DNA of 35,266 bases, from assembly GCA_019634835.1 (NCBI GenBank), contig JAHCAO010000017.1, forward strand, positions 1-35,266, given 5' to 3'. Under the pieces are notes generated by a model. It worked only from the letters and a program-made list of their open reading frames with translations. It was not told the origin of the DNA and did no database searches. Of the stretch, positions 1 to 6,398 are shown piece after piece (positions within the stretch are counted from its first letter, which is position 1; every line of letters starts with the position of its first letter). The position numbers and the translations under genes were made by a program. Source of the stretch: Gammaproteobacteria bacterium. GTDB lineage: Bacteria > Pseudomonadota > Gammaproteobacteria > DSM-16500.

Positions 1-84
1 AGGGAAGGTAAATTCTACGCCTTCCGTTCAATCCTCATCGTCGAGAAATATACCGAAGTCTTGATTATAGACCCTCAGTTTTGA
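1..84 (+). CDS. possible 3' tail of a gene cut by the window edge
   Basis: Frame 1 is open from the first base to a TGA at 82-84 and encodes 27 residues ending in VLIIDPQF, a plausible hydrophobic, folded-protein tail. No start is visible. The opposite strand is also open for part of this stretch, so the call is weak and no function can be given. Confidence 0.25.
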   Translation, partial: REGKFYAFRSILIVEKYTEVLIIDPQF

Positions 85-172
85 GGTGATTGCTAAGTAC
101 TTCATTAGATTAGAAAAAAACCTCGTCAAATTAGTTTATAATTTAATCAAGACACAACAATGAGCTAAGAAA

Positions 173-892
173 ATGGCTGATACAAGACCATCATTTGAAT
201 CAATAAATAATATCGACCAAAGCCAAAAACAATTTATTGACCGTTGCAATCTTTTTGTTAAGGCATATAAAGGCGAGCCCCTTGATAAAGGAGGTGTCTG
301 TAGTGGGCTTAGTAAATTATATATTTATTATGTCAAACAAAACCGTAAGAACGAATTTGAATTCTTTATTACGTTTATTAATAGTCTTAATGAAAATGAT
401 ATATTCAAATTAGCAAACGACTATAATAAAAATCCTAATTTAAGAGTTGGGCTTGATCGTTTCAATGAGATTTCTTATCCTTTTAAAAAGCTTCTTGATT
501 TTATAGAAGCAATTCGTCTGGTACAAAAAACTCAATTTACAACTAAATTTAAAAGTATTAAGGCAGATTTTGATGCCTATAATATTATCGATATTAGTAA
601 GACAGATGAATTTTCTGAGCACTTAAAAAAATGCAACGTGATGCAATGCAAAAAAGACAAAGAAGAGCAGCAATTTAAATTCATTTCAACTGGCAATCAT
701 TTAATGGCACTAACAATAACAAAAGAAGGAGCATTTTTTTACGATCCCAATTCTAAAACTAAAAGCCCCTTATGTAAGGATGAGACAGTATTAGCAAGCG
801 CTATAACGGATGCAACAAACAAAATTGAACGTGTTACAGGTACAAAAATTAAAGCTATCGATATTTTTGATGTTTCTTATGGAGCGTTATGA
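173..892 (+). CDS. putative C58-like (YopT/AvrPphB-type) cysteine protease, effector candidate
   Basis: This 239-aa AT-rich protein has no signal peptide or membrane segment. Seen in the sequence: a GGVCSGLS motif with Cys43, His176 in TGNHLMALT and Asp191 in FFYDPNSK. In peptidase family C58 (YopT, AvrPphB) the catalytic Cys lies in a GxC-like motif, His is followed by small or hydrophobic residues, and Asp follows in a (Y/F)DPN motif about 15-16 residues later; here the His-Asp gap is 15. I infer a papain-fold protease, or a catalytically related enzyme such as a transferase, that could be delivered to a host cell by the Dot/Icm system. The stop at 890-892 overlaps the ankyrin ORF in another frame, so the two may be one frameshifted gene or a coupled pair. 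ATG 173 is the first start in the frame; only a weak AAGA precedes it. Function is not proven. Confidence 0.6.
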   Translation: MADTRPSFESINNIDQSQKQFIDRCNLFVKAYKGEPLDKGGVCSGLSKLYIYYVKQNRKNEFEFFITFINSLNENDIFKLANDYNKNPNLRVGLDRFNEISYPFKKLLDFIEAIRLVQKTQFTTKFKSIKADFDAYNIIDISKTDEFSEHLKKCNVMQCKKDKEEQQFKFISTGNHLMALTITKEGAFFYDPNSKTKSPLCKDETVLASAITDATNKIERVTGTKIKAIDIFDVSYGAL

Positions 893-1676
893 AAAAGGAT
901 ATCTTTCTCGTAGAGATTTAGCATTTACATTGAATCAGCAAATATCAAAATTTCCAGAAAAAAATGAAGAGCTTATAAGTAAGCTCAAAGCATACCTTGA
1001 AGAAAACCCATTGCGCAGTATTTACCCTCTATCGTCAAAAGAAGACATCAATAATAAAATAAATGACAGAGGCCAAACTTTACTTGAGTTAGCTTGCTAT
1101 GAAGGAAATCTTGAATTAGTACAGAATTTGCTTAATGCTGGCGCTAATCCCAATGCCGAAGATAAAGATGGTTACACACCTCTTTTAGCAGCTATTAAAT
1201 ATGGGCACATTGAGGTCGTTCAGACTCTACTAGACAATGGAGCAAATCCCAAAAAATGGAATAGTAAAACATTTCGCACACCCATTACTGAAGCAAAGTT
1301 TACTGGTCAAGACAAGATAGTTTCCTTGCTTAACCAACAAGTCTCTATCAATCCAATTATTTTGAGTAGTCACTTAGAGAATAGCGATCCAGTTGCGATC
1401 AAAATAAGCAAATTATTTGTTACGTATGCTCACCCACCTCTCTTTTCTCTACATTGGAGGAATCATCGTGTCTTAGCAAGCAAAATTGCACAAGAACTAA
1501 AAAAAACTCCTCAGAAAAGTGCAGCAGAATGTAGAGCATACCTAAATGAACAATTATCTACAGTTAATACCAATGATGAAGGAGCATTTTCGGGGATCAA
1601 GCGTAGAGCGGATGAATTAATTGCTCACGAAATAAATCAAAAAAACACCCACACTCAAACTAAAAAACACTCTTGA
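870..1676 (+). CDS. ankyrin-repeat protein, effector candidate
   Basis: The protein is about 268 aa from ATG 870 (ATG 879 is also possible). Its middle holds roughly three ankyrin repeats: GQTLLELACYEGNLELVQNLL, a clear GYTPLLAAIKYGHIEVV copy, and a degenerate third ending in KIVSLLNQQ. Ankyrin repeats bind proteins and are common in Dot/Icm effectors. The C-terminal 100 residues are unrecognised and polar, ending in TQTKKHS. Neither ATG has a convincing Shine-Dalgarno, and the start lies inside the end of the upstream protease-like gene (23-nt overlap, different frame). This fits translational coupling or a frameshift that split a protease-ankyrin fusion. The frame stays open upstream to an ATG at 810, but those residues only mirror the protease coding sequence. 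Confidence 0.65.
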   Translation: MFLMERYEKGYLSRRDLAFTLNQQISKFPEKNEELISKLKAYLEENPLRSIYPLSSKEDINNKINDRGQTLLELACYEGNLELVQNLLNAGANPNAEDKDGYTPLLAAIKYGHIEVVQTLLDNGANPKKWNSKTFRTPITEAKFTGQDKIVSLLNQQVSINPIILSSHLENSDPVAIKISKLFVTYAHPPLFSLHWRNHRVLASKIAQELKKTPQKSAAECRAYLNEQLSTVNTNDEGAFSGIKRRADELIAHEINQKNTHTQTKKHS

Positions 1677-1863
1677 TTTATCAAGCTAATCTACATGACA
1701 TCATAACAAAATAATGACTCCTAACTTTGTAATAGACTTTTGAACATCAAAGATGTCCTTCTACAATCTAAACATTGATAGAACAGTCTAAATTGAAGTA
1801 GTTACTCAATATAAGCTAGGAATTCCAATTATCAACAGAGCCTACTATACTTAGAGAAAGTAA
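1677..1863. other. intergenic gap before the icmX operon
   Basis: This 187-bp AT-rich gap holds no gene. A TATACT hexamer at 1846-1851 could be a -10 box for the gene at 1864, but there is no good -35 and the implied transcript would start only a few bases before the ATG. Confidence 0.3.
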
Positions 1864-2466
1864 ATGGAGCCAAGCAGCATGATAACCAATACAGTAATAA
1901 AGGCGACTCTGTTTTCTGTCATCTTATTCTGCTTCCTGGGCAGTTCGATGGGGTTTGCTCAATCTGTATTTAATTTTGCCCCTCCAAAACCAGCCCCCTC
2001 TTCACCCACCCAGCAACCATTACCACCTAGCCGTGTGATGTCTACTGAAGAATTCCAAAATGCTGCTCATAAACTAGGCCAGCAAAACAGTAATCATTTA
2101 TCTCAGCAAGCCATCAAACAATTAGAAAAACCTCTTCCTATTCCTGCTAAACCACCTAGTAGTACGGCTCCCGTGAGCTCGCCCACTACCTTGCCTGGCA
2201 CCAGTTTACCGTCTAGTACAGCTTCACCTGCTCCCTCTCCAGCAGCACCTGCTGCACCCATTACGACTCCATCATCTGTGACAACACCCACAGTGGCTCA
2301 ACCTGCCGTACCTCCGCCCACCACTTCGACCACAGGAGGCGCTAGCACGGCAACCACTGCACCTAGTAGTACTCCAATTTATACAGGATTTGGGGCTGGA
2401 AGTGATACCAGTAACACAAACAATGCCTCTTCTGGTACGTCTAGCGGATGGAACATTCATTACTAA
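1864..2466 (+). CDS. secreted Pro/Ser/Thr-rich protein upstream of icmX
   Basis: This 200-aa protein starts with an N-terminal signal sequence: a hydrophobic core around residues 12-30 ending SMGFAQ, with likely cleavage after the Ala. There is no lipobox Cys. The rest is low-complexity, rich in Pro, Ser, Thr and Ala, with a short less-biased stretch near residues 55-85 (STEEFQNAAHKLGQQ) and a Gly/Ser-rich end. Such composition suggests an extended periplasmic or surface linker protein. It lies 33 bp upstream of icmX on the same strand, so it is probably in the same operon and could be an accessory of the Dot/Icm apparatus; that is inference from position only. The start could also be ATG 1879, five codons later. 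I do not recognise a family. Confidence 0.6.
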   Translation: MEPSSMITNTVIKATLFSVILFCFLGSSMGFAQSVFNFAPPKPAPSSPTQQPLPPSRVMSTEEFQNAAHKLGQQNSNHLSQQAIKQLEKPLPIPAKPPSSTAPVSSPTTLPGTSLPSSTASPAPSPAAPAAPITTPSSVTTPTVAQPAVPPPTTSTTGGASTATTAPSSTPIYTGFGAGSDTSNTNNASSGTSSGWNIHY

Positions 2467-2499
2467 TGGAATGATTATTATCAAAAAGGAACCACTCGC

Positions 2500-3450
2500 A
2501 TGCATTTGAAACACTTCATCGTTCTTCTAGGAATGGCCGCCACGACCAGTATGCTCTGCATCTCAAACATCAAAGCACAAGGAGGTAGCGAGCAATACTT
2601 ACAACTGATTGAACAGCACACTCGTAATATCTTGCAAAAAGTGGATCTTCTCCCAAATTATCTTGCTAATGCCAGCGAACTCGTGCTCGCTTGGATTACA
2701 CCCATGACACCAGATAATTCTCCTCCACTAAAAACCATGCAAGCACCTTTTACTCAATTAGGCGATTTGTTGCTTCAAAGCCAAGCCAAGCAAGCTGAAA
2801 TGCTTGCTACGATGAATTCAGACTTGCTAAACAATGATGGCAAAAATGTGTTTAATGCCAACAATGGTCATCCCAATAGCACAGGCATTGCCTCACCATC
2901 AACCCTCTGGTACGCCAATGATCTGGTTTACTCCAGCGTACTTGGCACACCTTTCTTTGCCAAAGACCCTCGTGTTCAACCTGGCGCGCCATCTAGCAAC
3001 ATTAATCTACCTTATAATTACATCAAAAATGCTGCTGGCTTGAACCTCTATCATAAAATCCCTGACCCTAGCTGGAAAGCCAGTGACGCTAGAACCCGGT
3101 ATCAAAGTTATTTTAATACTGTCATGGCAGCAGAATCATTCAATGGCTATATACTCAGCCATCAAGCAGCAGAAGGAAACCAACTCAATACCTTACAAAC
3201 CACGCTAGTGACTCAAGCCACTGACCCGCAAAATTGGTTTGCGCAAGTTGCTTCAGAAAATATCGGCTTTGTTCTTCGTCAAATTTTATTATACCAATCA
3301 CAAACGTTTGTTTTATTGACTCAATTAATACAATTACAAAAACAAATGGTCACTGCTCAAGCGATGACTAACTCTTTATTGATCGCTGCTAATCAAGTCA
3401 ATGAAAATCTCATGGTATCTAGTGCTCAAGGTGTGCAACCAACATTATAA
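2500..3450 (+). CDS. icmX: IcmX, Dot/Icm type IVB secretion periplasmic protein
   Basis: IcmX is a secreted or periplasmic component of the Dot/Icm system needed for effector export in Legionella. This copy has 316 aa with a signal peptide over residues 1-26 (core LLGMAATTSMLC, cleavage near IKAQ). The C-terminal half carries the pattern I associate with the family: an RYQSYFNTVMAAESFNGYIL block, then WFAQVASENIGFVLRQILL and a Gln-rich helix with QKQMVTAQAMTNSLLIAANQ. It is shorter than the Legionella protein (about 466 aa), with the loss mainly in the N-terminal and middle part. icmW follows 13 bp downstream, the order I recall for Coxiella. The start has AAAGGA about 10 nt upstream. The family call rests on remembered similarity plus the adjacent icmW. 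Confidence 0.85.
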   Translation: MHLKHFIVLLGMAATTSMLCISNIKAQGGSEQYLQLIEQHTRNILQKVDLLPNYLANASELVLAWITPMTPDNSPPLKTMQAPFTQLGDLLLQSQAKQAEMLATMNSDLLNNDGKNVFNANNGHPNSTGIASPSTLWYANDLVYSSVLGTPFFAKDPRVQPGAPSSNINLPYNYIKNAAGLNLYHKIPDPSWKASDARTRYQSYFNTVMAAESFNGYILSHQAAEGNQLNTLQTTLVTQATDPQNWFAQVASENIGFVLRQILLYQSQTFVLLTQLIQLQKQMVTAQAMTNSLLIAANQVNENLMVSSAQGVQPTL

Positions 3451-3463
3451 ACAAAGGTGAACT

Positions 3464-3913
3464 ATGCCTAAGTTAGATTTAACTTCGTCACATGAATTTT
3501 GGAAAAATTATGATGACCCGATGATTTATCGAGTCATTTCTTTTATGGAAACAGTGGAAAATTTCACTTTGGATGGAACCCCCGCCCTTGAGCAAGCCAT
3601 AAATCAGCTTGGAGAAGAACTAGATACATTATCAAGCTTTGAACTTGGAAAAGAGGATCACTTTATTACACTATGCTCACATCTTAAAACCTCACGTATA
3701 TTACGGTTATTACAAGCCATTGACACTATTGATCCTGGTTCTGCCTCTAAACTACTGATGTACGCGGAAGAAAATAACACCTCCGAAAATATTATGGCTG
3801 GGCTTTTTCTGAGGCGTAACATTATCTTTGAACGGTTACGTCTGTTAGCACGTGTGTTTTCAGCAGAACGATTCAATATGGTCTTGAAAGTGCTTGAGCA
3901 AGAACATGCATAA
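3464..3913 (+). CDS. icmW: IcmW, Dot/Icm effector chaperone subunit
   Basis: IcmW is an acidic cytoplasmic adaptor that pairs with IcmS (and LvgA) and presents effectors to the Dot/Icm coupling complex. The 149-aa product is close to Legionella IcmW (151 aa) and shares its most conserved blocks: DPMIYRVISFMETVENFTLDG near the N-terminus, RLLQAIDTIDPGSAS in the middle and RRNIIFERLRLLARVFS near the C-terminus. ATG 3464 has AAAGGTGA five nt upstream. It lies 13 bp after icmX, and its last codons overlap the start of the next small ORF. icmS and the rest of the dot/icm genes must lie elsewhere. Confidence 0.95.
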   Translation: MPKLDLTSSHEFWKNYDDPMIYRVISFMETVENFTLDGTPALEQAINQLGEELDTLSSFELGKEDHFITLCSHLKTSRILRLLQAIDTIDPGSASKLLMYAEENNTSENIMAGLFLRRNIIFERLRLLARVFSAERFNMVLKVLEQEHA

Positions 3914-4064
3914 CATTCGAAAAGAAATAACGACCATCGTCATTTTAAAATTACTTGCTCTTTGTTTACTGTGGTTTTTTTTCTTTTCTCACCATGATGC
4001 TGAACAATTAAAAAAAACTAACTTAGTAAACCATTTTATAAAAAAACCTGTCGCGAACAGCTAG
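3906..4064 (+). CDS. CydP-like single-helix membrane protein
   Basis: This 52-aa ORF is below usual size cutoffs. It begins at ATG 3906 inside the end of icmW (8-nt overlap, different frame) and stops at TAG 4062-4064. Layout: a charged N-terminus HNIRKEI, one hydrophobic helix IVILKLLALCLLWFFFFS, then HHDAEQLKKTN. Small cytochrome bd-type oxidase accessory proteins of the CydP type look like this: R-E near the start, a KLxLL helix, a WxxFFS exit and a short polar tail. No oxidase genes are nearby, so the oxidase role is inferred from shape only. The overlap suggests co-translation with icmW. It could instead be an uncharacterised Dot/Icm-linked peptide. Confidence 0.55.
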   Translation: MHNIRKEITTIVILKLLALCLLWFFFFSHHDAEQLKKTNLVNHFIKKPVANS

Positions 4065-4128
4065 TATATATTATGAGTCTCAATTTGACCTAAGGCTTGT
4101 AACCACAAGTCAAACTGAAGCCGACGTT

Positions 4129-4174
4129 GTAAACGTTCGATTAATCCGTTTCAACGGATTAATCGAACGTTTAC
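4129..4174. repeat. 46-bp perfect palindrome between convergent genes
   Basis: Two 22-nt arms (beginning GTAAACGTTCGATTAATCCG) are perfectly complementary around a central TC. It lies between the CydP-like gene and ybjQ, which point at each other, so it may end transcription both ways. It lacks a T-tract on the forward strand, so it is not a textbook terminator. The flanks (GGCTTGTAACC... and GCTGCACTAAT) weakly resemble the 19756-19819 repeat, hinting at insertion into an older element. Confidence 0.8.
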
Positions 4175-4214
4175 CCGATGCTGCACTAATACATTATCTT
4201 AATCTATGACTTAT

Positions 4215-4550
4215 TTAAGATCTAATTTTATCAAGAACAACTGCCGTACCATAACATAATACTTCCGTACCAGAGACTCCTCCTGAACTTACCTGAGAAG
4301 AATCATACCGCATCCCAATCACTGCATTGGCACCAACTGCTTGAGCATGTTCAACCATGAATTTATAAGCAAGCTGTCGAGTTTGTTCGCACATGGCCGT
4401 ATAAGCACCAATATTGCCGCCAAGCATATTTTTTAACGTTCCCCAAAATCCTTGCATAATTGTCGGAGCACGAACGATGATGCCTCTCACAATGCCGCGA
4501 TAATCTACAATCCTATATCCTTCTACCTCCAATGTGGTAATCACTAGCAT
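4215..4550 (-). CDS. ybjQ: YbjQ/UPF0145 family protein
   Basis: The 111-aa protein has the usual family length. Family features visible: the N-terminal LEVEGYRIVDYRGIVRGIIVRAPT strand pattern, then ARQ/ARE-like ...AYKFMVEHAQAVGANAVIGMRYDSS and the ending GTEVLCYGTAVVL. The family forms oligomeric, mostly beta proteins annotated as putative heavy-metal-binding; its physiological role is not firmly known. It follows yicC by 15 bp on the same strand, probably in one transcript. The Gly/Ala-Asn-Ala core is intact, and I see no truncation. Confidence 0.88.
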   Translation of the reverse strand: MLVITTLEVEGYRIVDYRGIVRGIIVRAPTIMQGFWGTLKNMLGGNIGAYTAMCEQTRQLAYKFMVEHAQAVGANAVIGMRYDSSQVSSGGVSGTEVLCYGTAVVLDKIRS

Positions 4551-4565
4551 ATTTTCTCTTACTCC

Positions 4566-5435
4566 TTATTCGATATTTTGTACTTGCTCGCGCACTTGCT
4601 CAATTAATACTTTCATCTCAACAGCCGAATGAGTCAACATAGAATCAGCGGATTTTGATCCCAATGTATTAGCTTCCCGATTTAATTCTTGCAAAAGAAA
4701 ATCGAGGCGCCGCCCCGCAAGTCCCCCTTCCTTTAATATCCGGCGAACTTCCGTAATATGCGTTTCAGTACGCTCGATCTCTTCTGCTACATCTATTTTT
4801 TGCGCGAAAAACACTATTTCTTGCTCTAACCTTCCCGTATCCAACTCTAGCTTGACTTCAGACAAGCGCTTAAACAACCGATCCTGTTGGTCTTTTATCA
4901 CTTGCGGTAATCGTTCTCTTACTTTAACCAACTCATTTTGAATGGAATCCATACGCTGCAAAAACAACTGCTTTAGTTCCTCACCTTCTCGCAGACGTGC
5001 CGCCAACAAATCTTTCAGTGTCTTACTCAATAAATGAAGAACTTCAGCTTGTAATTCTTTTAAATCAGCCTCTTTAGGCTCTAAAACACCAGGAAAGCGC
5101 AAAATATCCGTTGGAGAAATCGGCGCAGCATGTTGCAACACAGCCATTATTTTTTCACTCGCCTGAGATAACGCTTGAGCAAGCAGCATATTAACAGAAA
5201 ATAATTCTTCTTTTGATCCTGGGTTAGATTGATAGCGAATCACACATTCAACTTTTCCTCGCTTGAGGTGTTGACGTACCAAATCACGGATTGGCATTTC
5301 AAGTGCACGCAATGTTTCTGGTAGATGTATGCTAATCTCCAAATAACGATGATTAATCGAGCGCATTTCACAGACAAGACTACCCCACTCCCCTTGGCTT
5401 TGTTGGCGCGAAAATGCTGTCATACTATATATCAT
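4566..5435 (-). CDS. yicC: YicC/YloC family endoribonuclease
   Basis: The 289-aa protein has the family's hallmark start, MIYSMTAFSR (E. coli MIRSMTAY), followed by EMRSINHRYLEI. The C-terminal DUF1732 part reads EEIERTETHITEVRRIL, GRRLDFLLQELNREANTLGSKS and a terminal coiled-coil EMKVLIEQVREQVQNIE. YicC proteins act as metal-dependent endoribonucleases that influence small-RNA turnover (known for E. coli YicC, which affects RyhB). ATG 5435 has AGGAG eight nt upstream. It heads a small operon with ybjQ. In many proteobacteria it neighbours gmk, which is not the case here. Confidence 0.95.
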   Translation of the reverse strand: MIYSMTAFSRQQSQGEWGSLVCEMRSINHRYLEISIHLPETLRALEMPIRDLVRQHLKRGKVECVIRYQSNPGSKEELFSVNMLLAQALSQASEKIMAVLQHAAPISPTDILRFPGVLEPKEADLKELQAEVLHLLSKTLKDLLAARLREGEELKQLFLQRMDSIQNELVKVRERLPQVIKDQQDRLFKRLSEVKLELDTGRLEQEIVFFAQKIDVAEEIERTETHITEVRRILKEGGLAGRRLDFLLQELNREANTLGSKSADSMLTHSAVEMKVLIEQVREQVQNIE

Positions 5436-5483
5436 TCATTATTCTCCTGTGAGGATAACATCACTTCACTGGCATGGTATTTA

Positions 5484-5667
5484 CCAACAGGTGCATGACG
5501 AGTGTTTTGTCGCGAAAGAAGGAAGGTATTTTTCTTTCACCCTTCACTGCAAAACACACTCATCCTTGCTGGGGTCTTGCTCTCACAGACATCCTGTCCG
5601 CAAGTGAATGGTTCATACAAAAAACTCTCCACCTTTCGCGACAAAACACTCGTCATGCACCTGTTGG
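5484..5667. mobile_element. MITE-like palindromic element, family 1, copy 1
   Basis: The ends are perfect 35-bp inverted repeats (beginning CCAACAGGTGCATGACGAGT). The interior (CACTCATCC, GGGTCTTGCTCTC, AAGTGAATGGTTCATACAAAA) matches the elements at 16178-16343 and 23958-24121. It codes for nothing plausible. Its left side lies between yicC and the SPOR gene, and its right end supplies the last codons and stop of the SPOR gene. Confidence 0.85.
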
Positions 5668-6393
5668 CAACATACTTTTCTGAGATGTTATAACAATCAT
5701 ACTATTAATTTTTTTTTGCTGTAATTTACGCTGCATTAATCGAGCTTGATCTTTAGCTATCAGTGGGCCTATTTGTACACGATACCGCTTTCGCCCAGAG
5801 ATAATCACTTTCACTATACTAGCAGTGAAACCAGATTGATGCAGTGATTCTTTATAATGCTCTGCAGCTGAGGCGCTGCTAAACACGCCAAGCTGTAAAA
5901 TATATCGATCTTCCGCGAATTCGGTTCTTAACGCACGCTGTAATTTCTCTGCATCAAATATTTTTGTACTCAGCATTACTTTTTTTGTTTGTGATGCTTG
6001 CACAGATAACACTTCATTTGGTGCAGCATTAAGAATATTTTGATTCTTGTTGACCGTTACCTCTGATGCAGTGACCTGCATATTCGGCAAGGTGGTATAA
6101 AATTCAAAATGAACGGATGAAGCAAGAGCAGGTTGATTAACCACGATCTGCTTAACTTTAGTAAAATCTTGATGAAAATCATTTTTGTATTGCACTAACC
6201 TATTTTTTATTTCAGTAGAATAAAAAGAAACAGCTTGAAATGGGAACTCTTGTTTCTGACGTTCATAAATTATCCACCCCCCAATAAGAACCGCAACAAC
6301 AACCAAAACGAGCAAAATCTTTTGCCGCCGCTTGCGCGAAATATCAAGAACTGATTTAGTGGTGTGATGTTTTTTCACAAAATCCTTTTTCAT
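5653..6393 (-). CDS. membrane-anchored SPOR-domain (FtsN-like) protein
   Basis: The protein is about 246 aa from ATG 6393; GTG 6402, which overlaps the argS stop as GTGA, is the alternative. Layout: a basic cytoplasmic N-terminus (KKDFVKKHH, SRKRRQK), one helix ILLVLVVVAVLIGGWIIY, a periplasmic linker of about 120 residues, and a C-terminal SPOR domain from YILQLGVFSSASAAEHY to KRYRVQIGPLIAKDQAR. SPOR domains bind glycan strands stripped of stem peptides at the septum, so a role in division or envelope maintenance follows; argS-ftsN adjacency is common in gammaproteobacteria. The last residues, LPTGA, and the stop lie inside the inverted repeat at 5484-5667, so the native C-terminus was probably replaced when the element inserted. 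The SPOR fold looks complete before that point. Confidence 0.88.
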   Translation of the reverse strand: MKKDFVKKHHTTKSVLDISRKRRQKILLVLVVVAVLIGGWIIYERQKQEFPFQAVSFYSTEIKNRLVQYKNDFHQDFTKVKQIVVNQPALASSVHFEFYTTLPNMQVTASEVTVNKNQNILNAAPNEVLSVQASQTKKVMLSTKIFDAEKLQRALRTEFAEDRYILQLGVFSSASAAEHYKESLHQSGFTASIVKVIISGRKRYRVQIGPLIAKDQARLMQRKLQQKKINSMIVITSQKSMLPTGA

Positions 6394-6398
6394 ATTCT

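Noticed and set aside
137..142. TATAAT box upstream of the protease-like gene
   Set aside because: A good -10 match, but no -35 at proper spacing in a very AT-rich stretch, so not listed as a promoter.
5474..5693. Short forward ORFs inside the 5484-5667 element
   Set aside because: They are produced by the palindrome; the same holds for ORFs at 9499-9778, 16135-16344 and 21012-21293 in the other elements.
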